This document shows positions 28,003 to 36,969 of a stretch of 64,000 bases of DNA, piece by piece. Each line of letters starts with the position of its first letter. Positions within the stretch are counted from its first letter, which is position 1. The position numbers and the translations under genes were made by a program. The stretch comes from Staphylococcus taiwanensis. Lineage in GTDB: Bacteria > Bacillota > Bacilli > Staphylococcales > Staphylococcaceae. The notes under the pieces were generated by a model. That model had not been told where the DNA came from, made no database searches, and saw only the letters and a list, made by a program, of their open reading frames with translations. Where the stretch lies: contig CP058667.1 in NCBI GenBank assembly GCA_020544305.1, positions 186,001 to 250,000 on the forward strand, read 5' to 3'.

Positions 28003-31000
28003 ATGGATAAGAAGCAGCTAGGGAATAAGCGAGAGTCGTATTCAATTCGTAAATATTCAATTGGGACAGCATCTATTCTTGTTGGGAGTTTATTATTCTT
28101 AGGTGGGGGTCAAGCGTCTGCTGCCGAAAGTAATGAGTCTAACACTTCTGAAAAGGTTTCAATGGAACAAACGCAATCAACTGAAGAACAACCGAGTCAT
28201 GAAGCCTCAACACAACGTGTGGAACAACCACAAAACAAGACGATAGCAACACAAGAAATTCAAACTAAGGAAGAAGCATCTACTGAACAAGTACCGTCTC
28301 AAGAAGCGGATACAGAGGAAGATAAAGCGATACATAATAATAATCAAAATAGTAATCAAACAGAACAAATAACTAAAGAAACGACACAACAAAGTAAACC
28401 ATCTAATGATGTAACAACATCTCAAACACCAACTACACAAGAACAACCTAAAACAGAACAATCACAAACCCAAGAACAACCGCAACGCGAAACTAAAAAA
28501 GCATCATCACAAAACAACACGCAAGAAGCACCTACACAAGAAACGAAAAAATCAACACAACCAACTACTAAAAACAGACAAACAGAAAAACGTAATACGA
28601 CACAACAATCTAACCAAAATTCACATTCTGATGTATCTCAAAATGCCGTATCGTCAGCTGAAAAAGTACGAAACTTAAATGCAGCACGTATGAACGCACA
28701 ACCTTTTTCAAAAGAAAGAGAAATGAATAAAGTAACGGCTACAGAAGAGAATGATGTCGCAGTTTCAGATGTATCTCAAACACAACTGACGCATATGTCT
28801 CCACAACAAAAGCAAGTGCTCTTTAATGCGTTACAACGTGATGCGAACACGCAAGATCAACAACCGAAAGCAATCCTTTCTACAACGCCTGAATGGACGT
28901 CAGCACAACGTACAAAGAATGCGTCTCGCACTGGTCAAAATCAATTGAACATCACACATGCAGGCCGTTACACAAGTGGTGCGTACTTTGGTAAGGGTGG
29001 TACAGAAATTGTGAAGTACAATCCGAAGAATGGCTATGCATATTCAGTAAATGGTGATAAAGAAGCGTTAGATATTATTGATGTGAAACACCCTGGAAAG
29101 GATGGCACAATTCATTTAGTAAAACGTATTTATTTACAAGATAATGGTATTGAAGCGGGTGATGTGACCAGTGTGACGGTGCATCCAAGTGGAGATTACG
29201 TGGCAGTTTCAGCACCTGCAGAGGACAAGACACAACCTGGACATGTGGCATTCTATGGTTCAAATGGTGAATATATCAATAACGTGACGGTCGGTAGTCT
29301 ACCTGACATGGTCACTTTCTCTAAAGATGGTAAGTATTTATTAGTAGCCAATGAAGGAGAACCAAGTGACGATTATACCGTTAACCCACCAGGTTCTGTG
29401 TCAGTGATTGATGTGACGAATGGTCCTGAAAATGTAACTGCCAAGAATGTACGTACAGCAATGTTTACGAAAGAACATCAAGAAGGTATTCGAGCTTTAG
29501 GACCAAACGCGGAAGATGCCTATTTGAATATTGAACCAGAATATATTGCGGTAGATAGCCAAAGTAAATATGCCTATGTCACGTTACAAGAAGTGAGTGC
29601 CATCGCGAAGATTGATATCGCAAAAGGAGACATTGTCCAAGTGAAAAGGTTACCGTATAAGGACCATTCACTTGCCCAAAATGCGATGGATACGTCTGAT
29701 GAAGATGGTAAATCAGAGTTGCGACGCGTACCGGTTTTAGGATTATTGCAGCCAGATGGTATCGATACGTATGAATATAATGGTGAAACCTATTTATTGA
29801 TCGCAAATGAAGGAGACTCTCAAGATTATGAGGGTTATTCTGAGGAAAAGCGTGTGAAGAAATTGAAAGATGATATTCAATTGGATGCACGCTATTACCA
29901 AGGTTACACACAAGCAGAACTAGATGATATGGTGAAAAATGGCTTGTTTGATGACGAACAATTGGGCCGTTTGAAAGTTACGACGTCACATGCATTTAAA
30001 GATGCGAATGGTAAATACAATGCACTTGTATCATACGGCGGTCGTTCATTCTCTATCATAAGAGCCTCTGATTTGGAAATGATTTATGACAGTGGCAATG
30101 ATATTGAGCAACGCGTTTTAGATTTATTGACTGAACGATTTAATGCCAATTATGAAGCAGCTGATGACATTAAAGTAGATGACCGAAGTGATGATAAAGG
30201 TCCAGAAGCTGAGAATGTGGTTGTTGGTAAAGTAGGTAGCCATTCATATGCCTTTGTTGGCTTAGAACGTGTGGGTGGCATTATGATTTATGATATTACA
30301 AACCCTAATGAACCGTATTTTGTGAAATATTTATTCGACCCAGATAATAAAGATATTTCACCAGAAGGAATCACTTTTGAAAGTGCTGAAGAAAGTCCAA
30401 ATGGTAAACCAATGTTGATTGCGTCATTCGAGTTATCTGGTACAACATCCGCTTGGGAATTAGAAGATTTAACAGGTGACCAAGAAAGTGATGATGGAGA
30501 AGATAATGATAACCCGGGAAATACTAACGGGGCGTCTAAAGATGATTCAGATAACCCCATCTCTGACAATGAAGAACCAAATACAAACCATGGCGTAGAT
30601 AATGGTGAACAATCTGATAATGGAAACGATACTTCAAGTAATGAAGAAGACAATCATGCTTCTGATGATAATAATGGAAATGATGAGGGTTTAGAACCAC
30701 CTTATGAAGTGGACGGTGACATTTTTAAAAATGATAGCGACAAGGTTATCTCAGGCCAAGAAGATAACAATGATAACAATGCACAGTCACATAAAGAAGT
30801 AGAGAATAAAGGTACCTCTCATAATATGAATCATAGTGTCCATAACAATCATCAAGAAGAAAGTCGTGATCAACAAACAACAAAATCTAACAATCATAAC
30901 TTGAGTGTGATAAGTACTCAATCTTCAAGTCATCATGAAGTGATAAATCATCATGCAAGTGAAGTATCTGATAAGGTAAACCATTTAAATACTTCGAGTG

Positions 31001-31128
31001 ACAACGTAACAAAAGCATTACCAAAATCAGGTCAGCAAGAATCAAATACAACCATATGGTCAGTATTACTTGGTGGTCTAGGCCTTACATTAATTAGAAA
31101 ACGCAAAACATCAAAATCTAAGAAATAA
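28003..31128 (+). CDS. YSIRK/LPxTG-type cell-wall protein with choice-of-anchor I domain
   Basis: This 1041-aa surface protein has a YSIRK signal peptide (YSIRKYSIGTASILVGSLLF, cleavage likely after GGGQASA). A long Gln/Thr/Glu-rich repeat-like region follows (~45-270). A choice-of-anchor I beta-propeller-like domain covers ~315-815 (KGGTEIVKYNPKNGYAYSVN, VTVHPSGDYVAVSAPAED, FSKDGKYLLVANEGEPSDD, YAFVGLERVGGIMIYDI). An Asp/Asn-rich wall-spanning stretch (~820-1000) leads to the sorting signal ALPKSG plus a hydrophobic helix and RKRKTSKSKK. The motif has S where LPxTG has T. GGGGG precedes ATG 28003. The function of the domain is not established; it is secreted and probably sortase-anchored. 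Confidence 0.9.
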   Translation: MDKKQLGNKRESYSIRKYSIGTASILVGSLLFLGGGQASAAESNESNTSEKVSMEQTQSTEEQPSHEASTQRVEQPQNKTIATQEIQTKEEASTEQVPSQEADTEEDKAIHNNNQNSNQTEQITKETTQQSKPSNDVTTSQTPTTQEQPKTEQSQTQEQPQRETKKASSQNNTQEAPTQETKKSTQPTTKNRQTEKRNTTQQSNQNSHSDVSQNAVSSAEKVRNLNAARMNAQPFSKEREMNKVTATEENDVAVSDVSQTQLTHMSPQQKQVLFNALQRDANTQDQQPKAILSTTPEWTSAQRTKNASRTGQNQLNITHAGRYTSGAYFGKGGTEIVKYNPKNGYAYSVNGDKEALDIIDVKHPGKDGTIHLVKRIYLQDNGIEAGDVTSVTVHPSGDYVAVSAPAEDKTQPGHVAFYGSNGEYINNVTVGSLPDMVTFSKDGKYLLVANEGEPSDDYTVNPPGSVSVIDVTNGPENVTAKNVRTAMFTKEHQEGIRALGPNAEDAYLNIEPEYIAVDSQSKYAYVTLQEVSAIAKIDIAKGDIVQVKRLPYKDHSLAQNAMDTSDEDGKSELRRVPVLGLLQPDGIDTYEYNGETYLLIANEGDSQDYEGYSEEKRVKKLKDDIQLDARYYQGYTQAELDDMVKNGLFDDEQLGRLKVTTSHAFKDANGKYNALVSYGGRSFSIIRASDLEMIYDSGNDIEQRVLDLLTERFNANYEAADDIKVDDRSDDKGPEAENVVVGKVGSHSYAFVGLERVGGIMIYDITNPNEPYFVKYLFDPDNKDISPEGITFESAEESPNGKPMLIASFELSGTTSAWELEDLTGDQESDDGEDNDNPGNTNGASKDDSDNPISDNEEPNTNHGVDNGEQSDNGNDTSSNEEDNHASDDNNGNDEGLEPPYEVDGDIFKNDSDKVISGQEDNNDNNAQSHKEVENKGTSHNMNHSVHNNHQEESRDQQTTKSNNHNLSVISTQSSSHHEVINHHASEVSDKVNHLNTSSDNVTKALPKSGQQESNTTIWSVLLGGLGLTLIRKRKTSKSKK

Positions 31129-31137
31129 TGATTTAGA

Positions 31138-31182
31138 GAGTGGCTCGTTAGATGTTAAATAACATTTGGCGAGCTATTTTTG
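31138..31182 (+). terminator. Terminator after the surface-protein gene
   Basis: Stem TGGCTCG...AGATGTT / AACATTT...CGAGCTA around an AAAT loop at 31141-31175, followed by TTTTTGTTT. Confidence 0.75.
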
Positions 31183-31334
31183 TTTAAGACGTCAATTTAA
31201 CATCAAATCATTGAGTTAACATGATATGCTAAGTTTTGGAAACAAAATGTTAGCGGAATTCAAGGGAATGCGCCATTTTGTATGCGGAAAGTGACATGTG
31301 AACTTGCTAAGTTAGAAGAGAGGTGACCATAACT

Positions 31335-31673
31335 ATGAAACTTGCTGAACAGATTAAGCAACATCGTAAAGAGAATAATCTTACTCAGGATCAATTAGCT
31401 ACTGAATTACATACCACGCGACAAACCGTTTCCAAATGGGAACAGGGTACGATTGAACCGAATGCACAAATGATTGTGCAATTAGCGCAACGTTTTGATA
31501 TTACAACGGACGAATTATTAACAGGCAAACCGTCTTATTCATCTAGAAGAGAAGAAACACAATCATATCCTGAACATTTGAATTTTTGGGATTTCTTATC
31601 TCAAAAATGGTGGTTCGTATTAATAATAGTTGTTATCGTGTGTGGAACAATAACACAAATCTTCACAAGTTAG
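31335..31673 (+). CDS. XRE-family regulator with a C-terminal membrane helix
   Basis: This 112-aa protein has an N-terminal HTH_3 domain (LAEQIKQHRKENNLTQDQLA, TTRQTVSKWEQGTIEPNAQ), a short linker and one membrane helix (WWFVLIIVVIVCGTITQIF) at its end. ATG 31335 has AGAGGTG about nine bases upstream; the GTG at 31323 is part of that site. It sits 37 bp before a CPBP protease gene and is probably co-transcribed with it, like other membrane-tethered regulator/CPBP pairs. Direct targets are unknown; the upstream region has an imperfect palindrome (GCTAAGTTTT / AAAATGTTAGC, 31228-31254) that could be its operator. Confidence 0.82.
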   Translation: MKLAEQIKQHRKENNLTQDQLATELHTTRQTVSKWEQGTIEPNAQMIVQLAQRFDITTDELLTGKPSYSSRREETQSYPEHLNFWDFLSQKWWFVLIIVVIVCGTITQIFTS

Positions 31674-31710
31674 TAGTGTGGGTCTCCTAACTCAATTTAG
31701 GAGGTACATG

Positions 31711-32529
31711 ATGAGCTTAATAATTAAGTATTTAAAGATGATTGGTGTCATTATTTTAACATTTATACTAACAGTCATTGCGCAAAATATTGCGATATTA
31801 TGGCATTTATTAGATCTGAAATCTTTTGAAACAATCTTACATGGTATTACTTATGTGGTACTTACCTTTTTATTCGTCAAACTTTTAATCAATAAAGGAT
31901 TTAAAGCGAAATTAAGTGACTATCGGATTAACTCACACAAATTTAAACTCAGTTATCTATTAATTGGCTTTCTCATTCCGATTATAAATATCATCATTTA
32001 TTGCGTCTTTATTCCTGGACACTTTGAAATAACGAAAGTTGATACTGTAACAAAATATCTCGACATGTTATTTGAAATTGTCGTTTTAGGTGGTATGTGT
32101 GCGCCAATAGCTGAAGAATTAACAGTGCGAGGCTTATTAATGGGCTACATTGAAAAGAAAACAAATATGACCTTCGCCATCATTGTGACATCAGTACTAT
32201 TCGCTTTAGTCCATTTGTTTAACGGCAGTATGTCTGGGGTCAGTCTAATATTACTAGTCATAAGTGGCACGATCGCTGGTATATTATATGGTCTAACAAC
32301 GTATAAATTTAATTCTATTTGGCCAAGTATCTTTATGCATATGTGTTGGAATTTATCAGACCTTATTCATATTACAACGCATAATGATGAATACGGCGTA
32401 ATTCAATATATTATTAAAGTGAATAACGTACTCCTAACAGGTGGCGCATACGGTAATACCTCTTCACTCGTAGCAATTGTATTATTTTTAATAGCAATTA
32501 TTTTAATAGCAATGAAAAAGCATATATAA
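31711..32529 (+). CDS. CPBP-family intramembrane protease (1)
   Basis: This 272-aa multi-pass membrane protein has all CPBP (CAAX protease / bacteriocin-processing) motifs: EELTVRG near residue 145, the helix FALVHLFNG near 178, and HMCWN near 222. Family members cleave or modify membrane substrates, and some give bacteriocin self-immunity. Of the two adjacent ATGs, 31711 has AGGAGG at the better distance of 6. A co-transcribed XRE gene lies just upstream. Confidence 0.87.
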   Translation: MSLIIKYLKMIGVIILTFILTVIAQNIAILWHLLDLKSFETILHGITYVVLTFLFVKLLINKGFKAKLSDYRINSHKFKLSYLLIGFLIPIINIIIYCVFIPGHFEITKVDTVTKYLDMLFEIVVLGGMCAPIAEELTVRGLLMGYIEKKTNMTFAIIVTSVLFALVHLFNGSMSGVSLILLVISGTIAGILYGLTTYKFNSIWPSIFMHMCWNLSDLIHITTHNDEYGVIQYIIKVNNVLLTGGAYGNTSSLVAIVLFLIAIILIAMKKHI

Positions 32530-32547
32530 ACTAAATCAATATAATTT

Positions 32548-32578
32548 AAGAGCAAAGCGATAATGTAACTTTGCTCTT
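32548..32578. terminator. Bidirectional terminator
   Basis: AAGAGCAAAG (32548-32557) pairs with CTTTGCTCTT (32569-32578) between convergent genes. Confidence 0.8.
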
Positions 32579-32593
32579 CATACCTTAAAAGAT

Positions 32594-33448
32594 TTAATTA
32601 TATTTATTTTTCAAACGTTTAAGTGCTAATTTGAAAATGATTTTTTGGAAGAAATTAGGTTTAATTTGAGCTGCTTTATGCAGACAGTTGTTAAATTCAA
32701 CCATAAGATGCCATTGGTGTCCTGTCACAAGCTCTTCAGGTACAGCTTCTGGCAAATAAACACCTAGTTTGACGACCAATCCTTTTTTCTTATTTTTAAA
32801 TTGGTGCATACCGATAATTTTAGTGTCAGAATCATCAGACGCTAAATGAGTATAACCCGTCATGGCAAAATCAGTATCTTTATCTACTGGAACAGGAGTA
32901 TACTTATCATCTTTTGCAGGTTGCATTAAGTTAAGATGCACAGGATATTTATATTGACCAAAACGTTCAACAATAACTTGTCCGCCATTATCAGTTGCTT
33001 CGAAGTAGTAATGTTCAGGATGTATTGTTGAAGGTAAGAAAAGATTATTTTGTTTTGCAATAGATTGGTTAAGAAGCATAAACTGTTCTAAACTAATACC
33101 TTCTGTTTCAACTTCAACTACACCAGGCTTTAAGTTTTCTCGAGAACGAGAATACTTAGCGAAATCATGCCACATAGCATCACCTAGTGCTAATTCTTCA
33201 CGGTAAAGCTCTAGTGTTTTCTCTCTTCCTAAATTTTCACGTGTTTCAGCTAGGCTTTGGGTTAAATCTTGTAGAGACATAGTAGAAACTTGATCTTTTG
33301 TAATTTCTTTGCCTTTAAAAGTTGGTACAATACCTTTTGAAAATAACTCATCAAAGACTAATTGATAGCGATTAAGTTCCATATGACGAATCTCTTCCTG
33401 AGAAACTTCTTTACCATTAACTTTAAACGTAATTTTGTAATTCATCAT
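32594..33448 (-). CDS. Hypothetical cytoplasmic protein divergent from a TetR regulator
   Basis: This 284-aa protein has no family that I recognise. It starts MMNYKITFKVNGKEVSQEEI, has a central helical, charged region (SLAETRENLGREKTLELYRE), and a C-terminal half with beta-rich stretches, HPEHYYFEATDNGGQVIVER and MTGYTHLASDD. The end is a basic amphipathic segment (FFQKIIFKLALKRLKNKYN), which could contact membrane or nucleic acid. There is no signal peptide. AAGGAGG lies seven bases before ATG 33448. It diverges from the TetR gene across 112 bp, so it is the likely target of that repressor. Confidence 0.7.
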   Translation of the reverse strand: MMNYKITFKVNGKEVSQEEIRHMELNRYQLVFDELFSKGIVPTFKGKEITKDQVSTMSLQDLTQSLAETRENLGREKTLELYREELALGDAMWHDFAKYSRSRENLKPGVVEVETEGISLEQFMLLNQSIAKQNNLFLPSTIHPEHYYFEATDNGGQVIVERFGQYKYPVHLNLMQPAKDDKYTPVPVDKDTDFAMTGYTHLASDDSDTKIIGMHQFKNKKKGLVVKLGVYLPEAVPEELVTGHQWHLMVEFNNCLHKAAQIKPNFFQKIIFKLALKRLKNKYN

Positions 33449-33560
33449 GTTTGCTCCTCCTTATATTTTTTATGTTAGGTTTAGTATAATAAGCTATGAA
33501 TAATGAATCACCCCGCAAAATTTCAAAACTGTAGGATAGTATGAAGAGAGAGGATAACTA

Positions 33561-34172
33561 TTGGAAAAACATAGAAATCAAGCTCAAGCCAAGATTGATA
33601 AAGTTTTTTTAGAATTACTTGAAGATCAAGGGTTTTATCATATTAAAGTTTCTGAAATTGTTAGAAAAAGCCAAATCAATCGTTCAACTTTTTACGACTA
33701 TTATCTTGATAAATATGATTTATTAGAGCAATTACAAGATAGATTGTTAGATGACATTAAAGAGCATAGCTTAAAAGTAAGAGGTATCGTTTTTCAACGA
33801 GGTTTTCAAGAAGAAACAATGAAAAATTATCTTCTTGAAATTTTAAATTATATTGAAAAGAAGCGTCGAAAATTTAGTTTGTTTTTAGCGCCAGAATTAC
33901 GCTCCGGATTCCAACAAAAGTTTAAAGAAACATTTGAGCAAATTTGGTACCAAAACCAAATAATTCAAATTGATGAAAATTCCAAAAATTATTTATCATC
34001 CGGTACGAGTGCATTATTAGTAGAATTATTAACAATATGGGTTACCAAAGCTAATCCAGAACCAAAAGAAAATTTTGCAAAAACTTTAATGAAATTTCTA
34101 AGTGCGATGTTTATTACTTTTAAAGAGGATATAGTTGTGCCAAATCATAGACATCAATCACACAAATTCTAA
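33561..34172 (+). CDS. TetR/AcrR-family transcriptional regulator
   Basis: This 203-aa protein has an N-terminal TetR HTH (VSEIVRKSQINRSTFYDYYLD, about residues 28-47) and a helical ligand/dimerisation domain. The start is TTG 33561 with GAGAGG seven bases upstream. It is transcribed away from the 284-aa hypothetical gene and probably represses it and itself from the shared 112-bp region. Ligand unknown. Confidence 0.85.
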   Translation: MEKHRNQAQAKIDKVFLELLEDQGFYHIKVSEIVRKSQINRSTFYDYYLDKYDLLEQLQDRLLDDIKEHSLKVRGIVFQRGFQEETMKNYLLEILNYIEKKRRKFSLFLAPELRSGFQQKFKETFEQIWYQNQIIQIDENSKNYLSSGTSALLVELLTIWVTKANPEPKENFAKTLMKFLSAMFITFKEDIVVPNHRHQSHKF

Positions 34173-34179
34173 TTTATTT

Positions 34180-34216
34180 AAAGCGCAAAGCAGTTATTAA
34201 GCTTTGTGCTTTATTA
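34180..34216 (+). terminator. Terminator after the TetR gene
   Basis: AAAGCGCAAAGC (34180-34191) pairs with GCTTTGTGCTTT (34201-34212), with one G-T pair, followed by ATTATG. The T tail is short. Confidence 0.7.
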
Positions 34217-34269
34217 TGTTAGCCTTAAATTGCACGTATCATAATTTAACTTGAAGGAGATAACGATTT

Positions 34270-35124
34270 ATGAAGCTAAGGCAGTTTAGTATCTATAAGA
34301 TTTTAACTTATATGATTCTTGCAATTATTATATTAGAAGCTGCAGGAGAAATAGGTGGCTTTGTTATGAATCATGGTCTAGCGAAACCTATTGGCCAGCT
34401 AATCAGTGGCATAATATTTACTATTGGCACATTGATAACATTAAAGTACATTCATTCAAAGAATCCAGTTATTTTAAAAGAAATTAAATTAAAAGGGTAT
34501 AGTAATAAGCGAGATTTAACCATAGCATTGGCGTTACCATTTTTAATTACATGTGTCGTACTTGTAATCGGTATTAGTACAGGGTTAATGCAAAATGTGA
34601 GCGTAAGTAAAGATATACATATTTGGGGAATGTTTTTATTTAATTGTCTTTTCGCAGTACTATATGAAGCTTTTCCAGAAGAAGTGTTAATACGTGGATT
34701 GATATTGAATGAGTTACAAAAAAAATTCAAATTTATGCCATCACTATTTATCCAACCATTATTATTTGCGATCATTGGCGGTTCAGTACATATTATTACA
34801 AATTTCATACATTTAGGTAATCCAGAATTATTGTCAGTTGTAGGTTTAATGATTCAGTTTTATATATTTGGTATCACGTTACAACTATATAGAGAATTTG
34901 CAGGTTCCTTATGGGCAAATATGTTGTTTCATTTAGTTTGTTTAGAAACGAGTAGATTTATCTTTATGAGTTCAAGCCAATCTATCATTAAATTCCATGA
35001 AACACAACAAGGCGTTTTTGGCACATTAGGATTACTGCTTGGATTATACATAGGAAGTGCGATTATTTTAGCTATTCTACTTTGGCTACGAAAAAGAAAG
35101 TACCAAAAACTAAATCAACAATAA
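34270..35124 (+). CDS. CPBP-family intramembrane protease (2)
   Basis: This 284-aa multi-pass protein carries CPBP motifs: AFPEEVLIRGLIL near residue 137, GGSVHIITNF near 176 and NMLFHLVCLETSR near 217. The third motif lacks the usual HxxxN asparagine. GAAGGAG lies about ten bases before ATG 34270. Only 15 bp separate it from the next CPBP gene, so the two form an operon. Confidence 0.82.
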   Translation: MKLRQFSIYKILTYMILAIIILEAAGEIGGFVMNHGLAKPIGQLISGIIFTIGTLITLKYIHSKNPVILKEIKLKGYSNKRDLTIALALPFLITCVVLVIGISTGLMQNVSVSKDIHIWGMFLFNCLFAVLYEAFPEEVLIRGLILNELQKKFKFMPSLFIQPLLFAIIGGSVHIITNFIHLGNPELLSVVGLMIQFYIFGITLQLYREFAGSLWANMLFHLVCLETSRFIFMSSSQSIIKFHETQQGVFGTLGLLLGLYIGSAIILAILLWLRKRKYQKLNQQ

Positions 35125-35139
35125 GGAGGTACCATATCA

Positions 35140-35994
35140 ATGATGCGCCGCTCATTACTTACATATATTCTTTTAGTTTTCGTCTTAACATATAGCATTG
35201 AAGGGTTTGTATATTTATTAGGTGGACTTCAAGCTTTTTCAATAATTGCGAATTTAGCGATGCTACTTCCCGCCATTTCAGCAATCATCGTATGGGCGAT
35301 TTATTATCGTGATAATAAGTTTTGGAAATTCTTCGGACTTAGATTAGGCAAAATAAAATATTGGTTTATATATCCGATGATGATGTTAGTGATTTTAATC
35401 ATCATATATTTTATCTCTTATATCATATATCCTAATCAATTTTTAAATAGCTCAGAATTACAACACAGAATGAAAGATACTTTTATTTTAATACCTGGCG
35501 TACCTGCATTCATTAGTTTATTAATACCATTAGCACTTAATTTAACAGTAGGAATCGTTTTTAGTATCATCGCTTATCTTGGTGAAGAATTAGGTTGGCG
35601 TGCATTTATGTATCCTCAATTAATTAAAATAGGATTAACAAAAGGTTTAATCATAGGTGGTACTATATGGGGATTATGGCACTTACCTCTTATTTTGATG
35701 GGTCATAATTATCCTAACCATCCAATTCTAGGAAATATAATGATGATATTAATGTGCATTCCACTTGGTATTATTCTTTATTATTCATATATCAAATCTG
35801 GAAATATCTTTGTCCCAGCGATAATGCACGGCATTTTAAATCAATTTTCGAGTACGATTACTACTTTCTCTATAAAAGAATCACAGTTTAATCCACTTAT
35901 CTACGGATCAACTGGAATTATTGGAATAATCATTCTAAGTATCATTGCTATATTTTGTATTAAAAAAATGAGAATTCATGAAAGGGAAATATAG
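35140..35994 (+). CDS. CPBP-family intramembrane protease (3)
   Basis: This 284-aa multi-pass protein belongs to the EEL-GWR branch of CPBP proteases: LGEELGWRAFMYPQL near residue 148, GTIWGLWHLPLILMG near 177 and PAIMHGILNQFSS near 228. This branch is typical of Abi/CAAX proteases near bacteriocin or quorum genes. AAGGAGG precedes ATG 35140. It is the second gene of the pair with protease (2). A small palindrome with TCCCTATAGGGA at its centre (36007-36032) follows and may end the transcript. Confidence 0.87.
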   Translation: MMRRSLLTYILLVFVLTYSIEGFVYLLGGLQAFSIIANLAMLLPAISAIIVWAIYYRDNKFWKFFGLRLGKIKYWFIYPMMMLVILIIIYFISYIIYPNQFLNSSELQHRMKDTFILIPGVPAFISLLIPLALNLTVGIVFSIIAYLGEELGWRAFMYPQLIKIGLTKGLIIGGTIWGLWHLPLILMGHNYPNHPILGNIMMILMCIPLGIILYYSYIKSGNIFVPAIMHGILNQFSSTITTFSIKESQFNPLIYGSTGIIGIIILSIIAIFCIKKMRIHEREI

Positions 35995-36154
35995 TTATTA
36001 ATTTTTAGACTTCCCTATAGGGAGGATAGTCTTAAATTTAGAAAATATGGGTCAAGTTGCAAAATTTCTGCAAAAATAACGTATTTGTTCATAATTTTCG
36101 CTAGAATAAACAAGATTTTAACCATAAGATGGCAACGTAAAGGAGCGGATCAAT

Positions 36155-36559
36155 TTGAAATCTAACCATGTTGGGGAACGTATACGAAACTTAAGGAAGT
36201 CTAAAAAGATGTCTCAAGAGAAGTTAGCAGAAAAGCTCAATGTTTCTCGACATTCTATTTCAAATTGGGAAAGAGAAGTGAGTTCTCCAGATATGCATTC
36301 ATTATTGGAGATGACAGAACTTTTTGGCGTTTCTTTAAATCATTTGGTTAAAGGAGACGAGTTGATAGTGAATAAATATGTCTACGCAGCGTTAGCATTT
36401 TTTCTAGGTGGACTAGGTGCACATCGATTTTATAGAAAACAATATGGGAAGGCACTCTTATATTTATTATTTTGTTGGACAGGTATCCCTGGTGTAATAG
36501 GAATGGTAGAAGGTATCGTTGCATTTATAAAAACTGCAGATGCTCAAGGGAATATTTAA
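36155..36559 (+). CDS. XRE regulator fused to a TM2 membrane domain
   Basis: This 134-aa protein joins an HTH_3 domain (~7-63; RIRNLRKSKKMSQEKLAEKL, then SRHSISNWEREVSSPD) to a TM2 domain (~75-125; FFLGGLGAHRFYRKQYGKAL, then WTGIPGVIGMVEGIVA) with two membrane helices. This makes it a membrane-bound regulator. The start is TTG 36155 with AAAGGAG upstream. It sits within the CPBP cluster and may sense the same signal as the proteases; that is inference. Confidence 0.85.
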   Translation: MKSNHVGERIRNLRKSKKMSQEKLAEKLNVSRHSISNWEREVSSPDMHSLLEMTELFGVSLNHLVKGDELIVNKYVYAALAFFLGGLGAHRFYRKQYGKALLYLLFCWTGIPGVIGMVEGIVAFIKTADAQGNI

Positions 36560-36567
36560 GAAACATA

Positions 36568-36616
36568 GGCGATTGATATTGAAGTATGTACTTTGATATC
36601 AATCGCCCTCTTTTTA
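36568..36616 (+). terminator. Terminator after the XRE-TM2 gene
   Basis: GGCGATTGATAT (36568-36579) pairs with ATATCAATCGCC (36596-36607), followed by CTCTTTTT. Confidence 0.85.
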
Positions 36617-36619
36617 ATG

Positions 36620-36884
36620 AAAAAATACACTTATAGTATTGGGAGGACTATAAGTGTATTCACGACCATATTAGTATCATGGGAAATACTAATAATGAGT
36701 GTTGATACAATGTTCGAATACATTGTATTGTTAGGGTTATTTAGTGATTGATACGTGTACTCATCATTTAAAGGAGTGTGATTCGTACAAATCTGTTTGA
36801 AAAGAAAAGAGCATATTTTACATTAGATTTTCTAATGCCTAATACTAAAATGGATACGCTATTAATGTATCCATTTATTTTTTA
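36620..36884. ncRNA. Candidate structured small RNA locus (four hairpins)
   Basis: The gap after the XRE-TM2 gene holds no convincing gene but a run of hairpins. H1 is a perfect 14-bp stem 36624-36637/36647-36660 with loop ATTGGGAGG. H2 is 36669-36677/36686-36694 with loop CATGGGAA. H3 is 36705-36713/36720-36728. H4 is AAATGGATAC 36848-36857/36867-36876 followed by TATTTTTT, a good + strand terminator. Read on the minus strand the H1 loop is CCTCCCAAT, like the C-rich loops of staphylococcal sRNAs that pair with ribosome sites. Transcription on either strand is inferred, not shown. Confidence 0.45.
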
Positions 36885-36969
36885 CCCATTTAAATTTAAT
36901 TAAAACTCTTTTTCGCGGACAGAAAAATTAAAAAATTTATCTTTTTTAAAGATAGTTCAAAAATAATAT

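Noticed and set aside
28045..28720. Possible tandem DNA repeats in the Gln/Thr-rich part of the surface protein
   Set aside because: The stretch is compositionally biased (CAA/ACA-rich) but no exact repeat unit of constant length was found.
36778..36903. 41-codon + strand frame (IRTNLFEKKRAYF...) inside the hairpin locus
   Set aside because: The GTG start is only one base from AAAGGAG, there is no ATG start, and the frame runs through the terminator hairpin. A peptide gene is not supported, though ribosome profiling could reopen this.
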